Shown: positions 1-9,104, counted from the first letter of the stretch. The stretch: 64,000 nucleotides of DNA from an uncultured Desulfobacter sp. (GCF_963666675.1 NZ_OY762929.1:6342501-6406500); one strand, 5' to 3'. Notes: a model not told the origin generated them from the letters alone. Numbers and translations: made by a program.

Positions 1-211
1 GCACCCCTTTAAAACCGACTTCTTTGCGGAAGCCCCGGCGTCTTTCCAATATCACGCTAAAAGTATGCCCGCATTTGCACTTGTTCTTCAACCGGACCTG
101 GGCCTCATGTTTGATAAATTTAGACACGTCCTTGGTGTAGGACTGTCCGCATGATTCACAGGCAAAGGTGGCCTTTAATTCCTGGGTCACAAAGACTTTT
201 GGTAGTGTCAT
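1..211 (-). CDS. Zinc-ribbon PilZ-domain protein (partial, runs off window start)
   Basis: Only the first 70 codons are present. The protein starts at the ATG at 211 (MTLPKVFVTQ) and has a zinc-ribbon-like pattern, CESCG at about residues 18-22 and CKCG at about 48-51, followed by ERRRGFRKEVGFKG at the cut edge. That last stretch resembles the RRxxxR start of a PilZ domain, which binds cyclic di-GMP in known members; this is inference because most of the domain lies outside the window. It begins 6 bases after the stop of the butyrate kinase fusion, so it is probably translated from the same mRNA. What it controls cannot be told. Confidence 0.6.
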   Translation of the reverse strand, partial: MTLPKVFVTQELKATFACESCGQSYTKDVSKFIKHEAQVRLKNKCKCGHTFSVILERRRGFRKEVGFKGV

Positions 212-217
212 TTTTAC

Positions 218-2695
218 TTAACTCTCGGTTGGTTTCTCTACTGGCCCGTCATTTTTGAGATCAAAGTAAAATTTTATGGCAAGGGACAGTGATGCCAGTT
301 TTGACCGTATGGAATCCCCCCTTGATGTCAGGATCAAAGGCATATCACCACACAGAATAACCCCGGCAAGGGCAGCCCCGGACTGGGTCGTCAGGGTCTT
401 CCATAAGATATTGCCCGAATCAATATCCGGCAGGATCAGCACATCTGCATTGCCCCTGATCCGGCCCGCGTAATGCTTCTCCTCGGCAATGCCAAAATCC
501 ATCGCCACATCCAATGAAAGCGGCCCTTCCACAATACAATCATCTCTGTCGGCAAAACGGGCGGCAATCCGTTCGGCTTCAATGGAGCTGTCCACACTGC
601 GGTTTACGTTTTCAACGGCGGAAATTACCGCCACCTTGGGCACCTTGATATTCAGGTTGTGCACTACTTTTAGTGCATTTTCAAGGATGGCAACCCGTTT
701 TTCTTCATCCGGGTAGGTGTTCAATGCTCCATCTGAAAATGCCAGCAGCTTGCTCCGGGTGGGAATATCCACAATGGCGGTGTGGCTCATGACCTGTCCT
801 TTTTGCAGGCGGCCGCTGGCTTTGAGATATTTAAACACGCCCCTTAGGATATCTTCGGTGTGGATACGCCCCTTCATCAGGATATCAACCTTGCCCTGGT
901 CCAAAAGGCTGACCGCTTCTTCCACGGGGGTTTCCGTATCAATGATGGTGTAGTTGTCATTGTCGATGACAAGGTCGTATTCATAGGCCATCTGGTTGAT
1001 TTCCTGGAAATCACCCAGGAGGACAAACTTGGAGATGCGGAACTGGCCCTCTTCATTGGCCCGTTTGGCCGCCTGGATCGCCTCTTCGTTATTGGCGCCC
1101 ACAATGGCGATGGTCGGCGCATAATTTTCTTTGACCGTCAGGTATGCCGCATCAATGATATCGTCCAGGGTGGTCAACGGCGCGCCTTTCTTCTTGAACC
1201 GGATTTCGCGTTTGAAGACCGGGGTGTCAATCAGTACATCTTCATCATGCCTTTTTTTTGCCAGCTCATCCCGTTCGGTTTCATAGTCTTTGAGTGACTC
1301 GGGGGCAAAATAGCCCCGGATCTGCCCGGCCGCCAGGGCATCATGTTCATAGTAGCCTGGCAGGGTCACCACGGGGAAACGCCCTGCGATATTCTGTTTA
1401 ACCCGGTGCATCATGTCGGCATTGGAGGCAAGTCCGCCGGTAATGGCCATGACCTTGACGTCTGCCCCGTCAGCGGTCATTTCCAGCATGCCGCCGGCAA
1501 TTTTTCTTGCCATAAAGTTTTGAACCAATTCTATTTTTTTGCGCTGCACAGGGGTGGCACCCTGGCGCAGGAACCCGATCATTGCGTAGAAATCATTGGT
1601 GCCCACAAGGGAGAGAAGCCCGCCCCGGCTGTCCATGACCTGTTCAAGGTCCCGGATGGAGATATCCTTGGATTTGATGGCTTTAATGACCCGGTCGATG
1701 TCTATGGCACCGCTTCGACTGGTTGACGGCAGGCCGGAATAGGCGTCGATGAGCATGGTGACCCGGCCTTGCCTGTGGGCGGCCAGGGAGGTACCACCGC
1801 CTAAATGGGCGGTGACGGCGTTCACCTGCTCCGGTGTCTGATTCATTAACGACGCCACGATCCGCCATACCGCCTTGTGGCTTAAATAATGGGCCCCGGC
1901 CCCGTTGCGCTTGATTCTTACAAAGCCTGTAACCCGGTCCACCAGATCCATTTCGTCACAGACAAAGGGGTCTGTGGTGGTCAGCAACGGATCCTTCTGG
2001 CTGCCGGCCATCCGGGCCAGTTCCATGCCCATGGGAATGCCCATATTACTGGCATGGGAGCGCAGCGGATTTTCCACAAGGTCGGTGACCATTTCCGGGA
2101 CCACCCGGTAGGTGCCCGATGGGATGGGCTTGAGAAATCCGCCCTGGCAGGCGATGCCGTCAAAGGAGGAAAGGGCAATTTCGGCGCGTTCCAGGTGCCC
2201 GGCCACAGCCTTTATCCTGCGGTCTATGCTGTCCTCCTCATCGGGAAGGACATGGATTTCAAACCGGTGAATCTGTTCCAGACCCTGGTATACGGCGATT
2301 CGGGTGGAGACGGTGCCCGGATTCAGCAGCAGGAACCGCATCTCTTCCCGCCGGGCCTCCCGGGCCAGGGTGGGGCCGAGAAGACGTCGTATGGCCGGAG
2401 ATTTTTCCTGGCTTGCACGCTCTATTTCCAGCATCATGGACAGGGCGTTACCTAGAATAATATTAATACCGGGGGAAGGGGGGGATTTAATCAGCACCTC
2501 AACAATGGCCGAAAGATCACTTTGCATTAATCCGGCATCCGCAACGTCCATCCCTTGTTTTATCTGCTCTGAAAGGTCTGCCAGCCAGGCTTCACATGTA
2601 ACGGTCAGTTCCCTTTCATAGGCGGACATGGAAACATTGATTTTTCCGATTTCGCCAACGGTCTCAATTATTTTATTACGAAGTTTTGCGCTCAC
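218..2695 (-). CDS. Fused butyrate kinase / phosphate butyryl(acetyl)transferase
   Basis: Two enzyme families in one 825-residue chain. Residues about 117-475 match acetate/butyrate kinases of the Buk type: LLLNPGTVSTRIAVYQG near the start, GGFLKPIPSGTYRV, the glycine-rich phosphate loop VTAHLGGGTSLAAH and ITGGLA. Residues about 520-815 match phosphate acetyl/butyryltransferases: SDGALNTYPDEEKR, DADVLILPDIDSGN-like NADVLILPDIDSGNILWK, and GVILCGDMPLILTSRGDS. Together the domains would interconvert an acyl-CoA and the free acid through acyl phosphate, with ATP formed or spent. The first ~115 residues are an extension I do not recognise. Usual Buk is about 355 and Ptb about 300 residues, so both halves look complete. 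The start is GTG at 2695 with GAGGA upstream. It follows the acyl-CoA-synthetase-like gene by 50 bases. The acyl chain preferred is unknown. Confidence 0.85.
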   Translation of the reverse strand: MSAKLRNKIIETVGEIGKINVSMSAYERELTVTCEAWLADLSEQIKQGMDVADAGLMQSDLSAIVEVLIKSPPSPGINIILGNALSMMLEIERASQEKSPAIRRLLGPTLAREARREEMRFLLLNPGTVSTRIAVYQGLEQIHRFEIHVLPDEEDSIDRRIKAVAGHLERAEIALSSFDGIACQGGFLKPIPSGTYRVVPEMVTDLVENPLRSHASNMGIPMGMELARMAGSQKDPLLTTTDPFVCDEMDLVDRVTGFVRIKRNGAGAHYLSHKAVWRIVASLMNQTPEQVNAVTAHLGGGTSLAAHRQGRVTMLIDAYSGLPSTSRSGAIDIDRVIKAIKSKDISIRDLEQVMDSRGGLLSLVGTNDFYAMIGFLRQGATPVQRKKIELVQNFMARKIAGGMLEMTADGADVKVMAITGGLASNADMMHRVKQNIAGRFPVVTLPGYYEHDALAAGQIRGYFAPESLKDYETERDELAKKRHDEDVLIDTPVFKREIRFKKKGAPLTTLDDIIDAAYLTVKENYAPTIAIVGANNEEAIQAAKRANEEGQFRISKFVLLGDFQEINQMAYEYDLVIDNDNYTIIDTETPVEEAVSLLDQGKVDILMKGRIHTEDILRGVFKYLKASGRLQKGQVMSHTAIVDIPTRSKLLAFSDGALNTYPDEEKRVAILENALKVVHNLNIKVPKVAVISAVENVNRSVDSSIEAERIAARFADRDDCIVEGPLSLDVAMDFGIAEEKHYAGRIRGNADVLILPDIDSGNILWKTLTTQSGAALAGVILCGDMPLILTSRGDSIRSKLASLSLAIKFYFDLKNDGPVEKPTES

Positions 2696-2745
2696 TTTTT
2701 ATGTTTCCTCAATTAATTTACAGGTGTTTGTACGTGTGCTGGGAG

Positions 2746-4557
2746 TCAGTCCAGGGGTTCTTCCCCGGAGGCAATGCGACGCAAAACAGATCTGAACAGT
2801 TTTCCTGTGGGGGTCCTTGGCAGCTGATCCGTGATGATGATTTTTTCAGGTACGGCGAAACGCCCTATTTTATCTGCAATGTACTCTTTTATCCGGTCAA
2901 TACATATCTGTTCGTCCTGAATCGTTTTACTGGGCACCACAAAGGCCACGATTTCCTCTCCTGAGCTGTCGTGGCCGCTGATGATGGCCGCCTCGTCCAC
3001 CAGGGAATGGGAGGTCAGTACGCCTTCGATCAGTGACGCGCCCATGCTCTGGCCCTTTACCTTGATACTGTCATCAAGCCGTCCCATGAACCAGAACACA
3101 CCGTCTTTGTCACACCTGACACCGTCGTAGGTAAAAAAACAGTCTGGAAATTTTGAAAAATAGGTTTTTTTAAAGTGTTCGGTTGTGCCCTCGGTGGCCG
3201 ATGCCATGGCCGGCCATGATTTGTCAAAAACCAGATTGCCGCTGATATTTGTTTTACAGGGTTTGCTGAAATCACTCATAACCAGGGGCTCCAGCCCCAA
3301 TGCCCCAAATCCTAAAGCGCCGGGACGGTTCAGTTCCGGGGTCGGATATGAATTAAGCAGTGCCGTGCCGGTTTTGCTTTGCACCCACAGGTTTACCATC
3401 CGTTCGGGTGCGTCCACCAGCCTGCCGTCTGCATACTTGACCAGCCGGGGGGGCAGTGCATTGCCGCAGCTGGCAATGACGGAAAACCGTTTGTCCGTGT
3501 TCAGCCGGCCTTGATCCAGTTGTTCCCTGAGTTCTGAAATTAAATTGGGTCGACACAGCAGCGCGCAGTTTGGTTGCTCCCCGAGAATTTTTTCAATGGT
3601 CTCTATCCGGATATCGTCATCAATGAGGATGATACCAGTGCCGTTTGTTAACGGTCCCCAAAGACCGTACGCCTGGGCGGGTGCTTTGGACATCTCCAGG
3701 GTGTTGACGATCATCTTGGGTTTGTCCTGGCCAAGGACTTTGTTGAAAATATCGTCAAAGGATGCGTGGGCCTGGACCAGAAAACCACCGGCCTGGAAAA
3801 CCGAGCCCACATGTTTGCCGGCCAGGCGGTTTTCATAAACGGCAAACAGGGGGTGGTCCGCCCGGGGATATGCCGGTTCAAGTCCGGACGGATCCGCCTG
3901 GGCCATGTATTCATCAAGGGTCGGGACCCCTTCAAGGCGTTCATTTGAAATGAGTGTGGTTGTCTCTTCAAGCAGGGCGGCGACTTTCAGAACATGGTCC
4001 TTTTTTTGTTCGTAAGCACTGCTGTCCGCCATGATGACAAGTTTTGCCCTTGATGCGGCGGCATCCTCCGCCACAATGGACGGGGGCAGATGGCAGCCGA
4101 TGGGCAGGTAGGTGACGCCAAGGTAAGCAGATGCCAGGGCGGTGATGATAAATTCCGGGCCGTTGGGCAGATTTAAGGCGATGCGGTCCCCCGGCACAAG
4201 TCCTGTCCGGTGAAAGGCTGCAGCAAGGGTGAGCACTTTGGCCTTGAGTTCATTAAACGTCAGGGTGTCGGTTTGGCCGGATTTTTGATAAAAAACCAGG
4301 GCCGGGGTCTCTGCCTTTCCTTTGTCAATGGTTGTGTGAAGTGCGTTTTGGGCTGCGTTGATCCGGCCGTCACAGAACCAGGATACCATCGGTTTTGAAA
4401 AATCTTCCTTGACCACGCAGGAAAAAGCGGTCTGCCATTGCAGTCGTTTTGCCTGGTCAGTCCAGAATTGTTCACGATTGTCCAGCGTTTGTCTGTGAAG
4501 ACGGCGGAATGCGTCAAGACGTGTGGGAAATTTTTGGTCAAGGTCAGTGCTTTCCAT
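2746..4557 (-). CDS. Degenerate acetyl-CoA-synthetase-like protein (probable pseudoenzyme)
   Basis: The 603-residue protein is collinear with acetyl-CoA synthetase (AcsA, ANL superfamily), including SCGNALPPRL, KTYFSKFPDCFFTYDG, GRLDDSIKVKG and the C-terminal PRTPTGKLFRS with the catalytic-type lysine. Key nucleotide motifs are changed. The adenylation P-loop YTSGTTGKPKG is replaced by YENRLAGKHVG, the A5 motif WWQTETGG reads WVQSKTGT, and the GHRLG of the A8 hinge reads GQSMG. The reading frame is intact and full length, so this looks like a retained protein that has probably lost normal adenylation, not a decayed gene. It is first in an apparent operon with the butyrate kinase/transferase fusion and a PilZ protein. 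The start ATG has GGGAG 8 bases upstream. A role in regulating or scaffolding the partner enzyme is inference. Confidence 0.8.
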   Translation of the reverse strand: MESTDLDQKFPTRLDAFRRLHRQTLDNREQFWTDQAKRLQWQTAFSCVVKEDFSKPMVSWFCDGRINAAQNALHTTIDKGKAETPALVFYQKSGQTDTLTFNELKAKVLTLAAAFHRTGLVPGDRIALNLPNGPEFIITALASAYLGVTYLPIGCHLPPSIVAEDAAASRAKLVIMADSSAYEQKKDHVLKVAALLEETTTLISNERLEGVPTLDEYMAQADPSGLEPAYPRADHPLFAVYENRLAGKHVGSVFQAGGFLVQAHASFDDIFNKVLGQDKPKMIVNTLEMSKAPAQAYGLWGPLTNGTGIILIDDDIRIETIEKILGEQPNCALLCRPNLISELREQLDQGRLNTDKRFSVIASCGNALPPRLVKYADGRLVDAPERMVNLWVQSKTGTALLNSYPTPELNRPGALGFGALGLEPLVMSDFSKPCKTNISGNLVFDKSWPAMASATEGTTEHFKKTYFSKFPDCFFTYDGVRCDKDGVFWFMGRLDDSIKVKGQSMGASLIEGVLTSHSLVDEAAIISGHDSSGEEIVAFVVPSKTIQDEQICIDRIKEYIADKIGRFAVPEKIIITDQLPRTPTGKLFRSVLRRIASGEEPLD

Positions 4558-4847
4558 AGTTTTACTCCCTAATTTGGAACATTCAAGAGGGACCCTTATT
4601 TGATGTCAACTATTATTATACCATGATTATCAGCTTACAAGTTAGATTAAATATCATTAAAATGGGTGTCAATATAAAAACCAAGAAATGTTCAATCTAA
4701 ATGTTGTTGGCCTGACGACGCTCAAAATAAGGGTGTGATTCCTATCTGAAATGCTTGCAGCATTGAAATTTTTTGCCGAATGATTATTTTTTCAGAATAT
4801 GTGATTTAATCTGCCCGCGCAGCCCATTTACTAACCGGAGCTAAACG
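4558..4847. other. Divergent intergenic region, AcsA-like operon / ABC exporter
   Basis: No gene is visible. It must contain the promoters of the leftward acyl-CoA operon and of the rightward ABC exporter. A clear extended -10 lies on the minus strand (separate entry). On the plus strand only weak -35/-10 like stretches are seen before the TTG start at 4848. Confidence 0.5.
4615..4623 (-). promoter_or_regulatory. Extended -10 promoter of the AcsA-like operon
   Basis: On the minus strand TGG precedes a perfect TATAAT, giving the extended -10 form TGnTATAAT about 58 bases upstream of the ATG at 4557. The -35 position carries only AACTTG, which fits the lower need for a -35 element in extended -10 promoters. 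Predicted by eye only. Confidence 0.45.
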
Positions 4848-6596
4848 TTGAAGCTGATCTTCTATTATTTTAGAAAAAACCTAGGAAAGATTGCTGCGGG
4901 CATCTTTTGTATGATTGTGGTGGATCTGCTCCAGCTTGTGGTGCCCCAGATTGTCAGCAGGGCCGTTGATGTTCTGGCCGATGCGCATTTTGACCGTCAT
5001 GTTCTCTGGGTGCAATGCGCCGTCATTGTGGGGGCAGGCCTTTTCATGGCCCTGCTTCGTTCCGGATGGCGCATCCTTTTAATGGGGTCGGCCCGGGATC
5101 TTGAGCGGGGTGTCCGGGATGACTTGTACGCGCATATGCTCAGCCTGGACACCGCTTTTTATGACAAAACCCGGGCCGGGAATATCATGGCCCATGCCAC
5201 ATCGGACATTCTTCATGTGCGTATGGCCTTTGGTTTCGGCATCATTGCCCTGGTGGACACCTTGCTTTTGGGCAGTGCCTGCATCGGTATTATGGTCTGG
5301 ACCAGCCCCAAACTTGCCGCATTGTGCCTGATTCCGCTTCCCTTTCTGGTTGTGGTGACAAAAAAACTGGGCAACCGGATGCATCAGTACCACAAGAGCG
5401 CCCAGGAGGCGTTTTCAGAACTCACCGAGCAGGTGAGGGAAAGTTTTTTCGGTATCCGGGTCATCAAGGTATTCAATTTTGAGCCCCAGGTTCGGCAAAA
5501 GACGGAAAGCAGCGCCAAACGCTATTTTAGGAAAAATTTAAAACGGGCCTACGTCAATGCCCTGCTGCGACCCTTGTTAGGTCTTTTTTTTAATATTTCC
5601 ACGTTGATTATCATCCTTTACGGCGGCGGACTGGTCATGAAGAACCAACTGAGTCCCGGAGAGTTTGTGGCCTTCATTCAATACCTGGGGATTCTGGCCT
5701 GGCCGGTGATTGCCATCGGTTGGGTAACCAATATGTTGCAGCGTGGCTTGGCATCCTTGAAGCGAATTAATGTTTTATTGGACACCCGGTCCGATCTCTC
5801 TTTTCCTGGAGATGCGGTGATGCCCGACCAGGTGACCGGTAATATCCGGTTTGAAAAGGTCGGTTTTTCCTATGATGGAAAGGTGAATGCGCTTTCTGAT
5901 ATTTCAATGGAGATCCCGTCCGGGGCCAGAATCGGTATAACCGGGCCGCCGGGTTGTGGAAAAACCACGCTGCTTTCATTGATCCCGCGCCTGTACGACC
6001 CCATGACCGGACGGATCTGCCTGGACGGAAAAGATCTGAAAACATTTGATCCTGAATTTTTAAGAGGGCATATCAGTTTTATGGCCCAGGAACCGTTTTT
6101 GTTTTCCGGCACCCTTGGAGATAATATTTTAATGGGTGAGCAGTTTTCCGGCGCTAATGCCCGAGACGTCCTGGAACCAATCATCCAGCTTTGTGCCCTG
6201 GAAGATACCATTGCCCAGATGCCCAAAGGCCTTGATACCCTGGTCGGCGAACGGGGCGTGACCCTGTCCGGCGGGCAAAAACAACGGGTGACCCTGGCCC
6301 GGACCCTGGTGAAGCCCAAGCCGGTGATCCTTTTGGATGATCCGGTCAGCCATCTGGATACCCGGACTGCAGAACAGGTAATCCGGGGCATCAGCCGGAT
6401 GAACCGGGATGCCGTCATGATCATGGTGTCCCACAGGCTTTCGGCCCTTGCCGACTGCGACCGGATTTATGTGATGGACAACGGCACCATTGCCGACCAG
6501 GGTACCCATGATCAGCTCAAGATATCGAATACTTTTTATCGCACATCTTACAGAGTCCAGCAGTCAGAAAGGCAATCCCAGGGAGGCAGGCCATGA
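4848..6596 (+). CDS. ABC exporter half-transporter, MdlA-like, degenerate site subunit
   Basis: A 582-residue half-transporter with an N-terminal six-helix membrane domain (about 1-310) and a C-terminal ATPase domain. The ATPase has Walker A GPPGCGKTT, signature LSGGQKQR, Walker B VILLDDPVSHLD and the switch histidine in MVSHR. The residue after the Walker B aspartate is D instead of the catalytic E, as in the degenerate subunit of heterodimeric exporters. Its partner is the next gene, which overlaps it by 4 bases (ATGA). The start is TTG at 4848, supported by CCGGAG about 8 bases upstream and by the MKLIFYYFRK amphipathic start. Family members export lipids, peptides or drugs; the substrate here is unknown. 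Confidence 0.85.
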   Translation: MKLIFYYFRKNLGKIAAGIFCMIVVDLLQLVVPQIVSRAVDVLADAHFDRHVLWVQCAVIVGAGLFMALLRSGWRILLMGSARDLERGVRDDLYAHMLSLDTAFYDKTRAGNIMAHATSDILHVRMAFGFGIIALVDTLLLGSACIGIMVWTSPKLAALCLIPLPFLVVVTKKLGNRMHQYHKSAQEAFSELTEQVRESFFGIRVIKVFNFEPQVRQKTESSAKRYFRKNLKRAYVNALLRPLLGLFFNISTLIIILYGGGLVMKNQLSPGEFVAFIQYLGILAWPVIAIGWVTNMLQRGLASLKRINVLLDTRSDLSFPGDAVMPDQVTGNIRFEKVGFSYDGKVNALSDISMEIPSGARIGITGPPGCGKTTLLSLIPRLYDPMTGRICLDGKDLKTFDPEFLRGHISFMAQEPFLFSGTLGDNILMGEQFSGANARDVLEPIIQLCALEDTIAQMPKGLDTLVGERGVTLSGGQKQRVTLARTLVKPKPVILLDDPVSHLDTRTAEQVIRGISRMNRDAVMIMVSHRLSALADCDRIYVMDNGTIADQGTHDQLKISNTFYRTSYRVQQSERQSQGGRP

Positions 6597-8404
6597 GCCG
6601 GCCCCACGCCTTTTCCGATGAGGAAAAAAAGGTCAGTCTGGCTGACCTGGCCCTGTTTAAGGCATTGTATCCCTATGTCCGGCCCTACGCCTGGATGCTT
6701 ATGTTAACGACATTTCTGGTTTTTCTGGTGACCGGATTTGAACTGTTCCAGCCCTGGCTTATCCAGCAGGCCATTGACGGGTTCATTCTTGCTTCAGGTG
6801 CTCCTGGTGTTAATATCCTGGGGTTTGACATCCAGCGGTTTTCCATGTTCGGCATCCTGTTTGGTGCCGTAGTCCTGGCAGGATTTGTGCTGGATTTCAG
6901 CCAGTCCATGTTCATGGAGTATACGGGCCAGAGAATCATGCTCAATCTGCGGTGCCGCCTGTTTGATCATATGACGGATCTGCCTGTTGCCTATTTTGAC
7001 AAGAATGCATCGGGACGGCTTGTGGCCCGGGTGGCCGGGGACATTGAAAATATGAACGAAATGTTTACAAGCGTGCTTGTTTTTATTTTCAGGGATTTGT
7101 TACTCATGGCCGGGGTGTTTGGCATCCTGTTTTTTACCAATCACTGGCTGACCTTCTATTTAAGCCTGATTGTTCCCGTGGTATTTGTGGGCGTGATTTA
7201 TTTTTCGGGGATTTTGCGCAGGGTCTTTCGGACCTTGCGACAGAAGACTGCCGAGATCAACCACCGTTTTTCCGAAGCCATTACCGGTATCCGCGTCATC
7301 CAGACTTGTATGGCCGGGCCGCACTTTGTCCGTGAGTTTAAACGCCTGAATCTGGCCCACTTCAGTGCCGCCATGTCCCATATCCGGGTATTTGCCGTGT
7401 TCATGCCCATGGTCGGCCTCATGGGCACCCTGGCCGTGGCGGTCATTATCTGGAACGGCTCTTTTATGGTCCAGAACCAGGTGCTGACCATTGGTGAGCT
7501 TGCCGCATTTTTGACTTATATGAAATTGTTTTTCAGGCCTTTGCGGGAGTTGTCCGAAAAATTTAATCTGCTGCAGAATGCGTTGGCCTCGGCAGAACGG
7601 ATCATTACGGTATTGAACACCCCCCGGGCCCTACAGGATAATGGGTCCCGGGGGGGAGGGCCGGACGGCATCCGGCATCTGGCCTTTGAAGATGTGTCCT
7701 TTTCATACACCGCCGATGTGCCTGTATTGAAGCATATCAGTTTCAGTCTTGAAAAGGGCGCCTCCATGGGGATTGTGGGGCAGACCGGGGCCGGAAAAAG
7801 TACCATTATCAATCTTGCGGCCGGGTTTTACAGCCCCACAGGCGGTCGTGTTCTCATTAACGGCCGGGATTATATGCATATGGATATTGCCGGCGTCCGG
7901 CAGCACACCGCCCTGGTCATGCAGGACCCCATTTTGTTTTCCGGCACCGTGCGGGAAAATATTGTGCGGGGCCGGGAGGGTGAATCCCCCCGGGATGATC
8001 AACATCTTCGCGAGGCCCTGACTAAGGCCAATTGTTCATTCCTGTTTGATAAATTTTCAGGGCTTGACACTGTGCTTCAGGATGGTGGCCGGCCGCTCTC
8101 TTCGGGGGAAAAGCAACTGGTGTGCATTGCCCGGGCCTTTGCCTTTAATCCGGATTTGATCGTGTTTGACGAGGCGACCTCTTACATGGATTCCCAGTCC
8201 GAGGTGAAAATCCATGATGCCATGAAAAAATTGATGGAAGGGCGGTTGTCCATTATCATTGCCCATCGCCTTTCAACCGTAAAATCATGTGATCGGATTT
8301 TGGTGTTAAGGGACGGGCAAATCATTGAAGCGGGCGGTCATGAAGCGCTTTCCCGGGCCGGCGGGGAATATGCACGGCTTCTTGAAAAGGAGCGGATCGG
8401 ATGA
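6593..8404 (+). CDS. ABC exporter half-transporter, MdlB-like, catalytic subunit
   Basis: A 603-residue half-transporter and partner of the preceding gene. The membrane domain covers about residues 1-335 and the ATPase domain follows with Walker A GQTGAGKST, signature LSSGEKQLV, Walker B LIVFDEATS with the catalytic glutamate present, and IIAHRLST. With the upstream subunit carrying DD in place of DE, the pair forms the one-canonical, one-degenerate site arrangement of heterodimeric exporters. The genes overlap by 4 bases, so translation is probably coupled and the subunits made in equal amount. It ends 22 bases before the convergent IHF-like gene. Substrate unknown. Confidence 0.86.
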   Translation: MSRPHAFSDEEKKVSLADLALFKALYPYVRPYAWMLMLTTFLVFLVTGFELFQPWLIQQAIDGFILASGAPGVNILGFDIQRFSMFGILFGAVVLAGFVLDFSQSMFMEYTGQRIMLNLRCRLFDHMTDLPVAYFDKNASGRLVARVAGDIENMNEMFTSVLVFIFRDLLLMAGVFGILFFTNHWLTFYLSLIVPVVFVGVIYFSGILRRVFRTLRQKTAEINHRFSEAITGIRVIQTCMAGPHFVREFKRLNLAHFSAAMSHIRVFAVFMPMVGLMGTLAVAVIIWNGSFMVQNQVLTIGELAAFLTYMKLFFRPLRELSEKFNLLQNALASAERIITVLNTPRALQDNGSRGGGPDGIRHLAFEDVSFSYTADVPVLKHISFSLEKGASMGIVGQTGAGKSTIINLAAGFYSPTGGRVLINGRDYMHMDIAGVRQHTALVMQDPILFSGTVRENIVRGREGESPRDDQHLREALTKANCSFLFDKFSGLDTVLQDGGRPLSSGEKQLVCIARAFAFNPDLIVFDEATSYMDSQSEVKIHDAMKKLMEGRLSIIIAHRLSTVKSCDRILVLRDGQIIEAGGHEALSRAGGEYARLLEKERIG

Positions 8405-8426
8405 GATGCTAAAAGAGCCGGCAGCC

Positions 8427-8723
8427 CTATTCAGGGGCTTGGGCGTTGTTGATCTGGTCGCGCAGTTTGCCGGAACATTTAAAGGTCACAATTTTTCTGC
8501 CGTCCAGCATCATGGTTTCACCCGTTGCCGGATTCCGGCCTTTTCTGGGGGCTTTTGGGTTTACCTGGAATTTTCCAAAGCCTGATATCATCAGGTCTTC
8601 TCCGGATGCCAGGGTAAATTTGATAATTTCAAGCATCTCTTCCACCGTATCTTTTGCCTCGGCGCCTGAGAGATCGAGTGCGTCTGAGATTTTTTCAACA
8701 ATATGCATTTTGGTAAGTGTCAA
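8427..8723 (-). CDS. ihfA: Integration host factor alpha-like DNA-bending protein
   Basis: A small HU/IHF-family protein. Using the TTG at 8723 (AAGGA upstream) gives 98 residues starting MTLTKMHIVEKISDAL, which lines up with MALTKAEMSEYLFDKL of the 99-residue E. coli IhfA. An in-frame TTG at 8741 would add six residues but fits the family worse. The family signature SGFGKFQVNPKAPRKGRNP and the DNA-inserting RNP arm are present. IHF bends DNA, for example between activator and sigma-54 polymerase, and several sigma-54 sites lie in this window; that link is inference. Other IHF/HU members of this genome cannot be excluded as the true IhfA. Confidence 0.8.
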   Translation of the reverse strand: MTLTKMHIVEKISDALDLSGAEAKDTVEEMLEIIKFTLASGEDLMISGFGKFQVNPKAPRKGRNPATGETMMLDGRKIVTFKCSGKLRDQINNAQAPE

Positions 8724-9104
8724 TATTTTTTCCTTATTCAACCTATTGAAAACATTTAAAGATTGGCCCTAACTACTTCGATTGACCGCGGATGTCAAGA
8801 AAAAGGAATGAAACCTGGGCACAAATCCTTGCGGCTGACCATGAAAAGCGCCATAAAATTATTCAAATGCGTTTAAAAAAAATTCACGAGAATTATGTAT
8901 AAAGGTTTACCGAGTTTTGCCGATAAATAACTTTAAGAATTCATGAATACGGCCCAAACGAAAAAGCGCATACAATGAAAATAAAACCCGATGACTGCAC
9001 ACCCCAAGAAATAGGCCCCATGCAGTCGTATGCACACAAATTTTTAGTGTAGCCCTAAGGAAAACAACACAGTTGAGGGCTGCAAAAAGGAGCGTTAGAT
9101 TAAT
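8724..9104. other. Intergenic region upstream of fliS
   Basis: No gene is seen. It holds a near-consensus sigma-28 promoter at 8900-8926 and a 7-base inverted repeat, GACTGCA at 8993-8999 and TGCAGTC at 9021-9027, in the long untranslated leader of fliS. The leader would be about 170 bases, long enough for a control site, but no CsrA-type GGA hairpin is obvious. Confidence 0.5.
8900..8926 (+). promoter_or_regulatory. Sigma-28 (FliA) promoter of fliS operon
   Basis: TAAAGGTT at 8900-8907, an 11-base spacer and GCCGATAA at 8919-8926. The -10 is a perfect match to the sigma-28 consensus GCCGATAA and the -35 matches TAAAGTTT in 7 of 8 positions. It drives late flagellar genes fliS, the FliT-like gene and flaG; the sigma factor itself is encoded at 22055. 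Confidence 0.85.

Noticed and set aside
1343..1726. Several 60-190 codon plus-strand frames in 276-2964
   Set aside because: They are shadows of the Buk-Ptb fusion and the AcsA-like gene, both of which have clear family motifs on the minus strand.
2746..4557. Calling the AcsA-like gene a normal acetyl-CoA synthetase
   Set aside because: The P-loop and the A5 motif are not conserved, so the standard activity should not be assumed.
8993..9027. GACTGCA/TGCAGTC inverted repeat in the fliS leader as a riboswitch
   Set aside because: Only one 7-bp stem with a 21-base loop; no known riboswitch core can be recognised.
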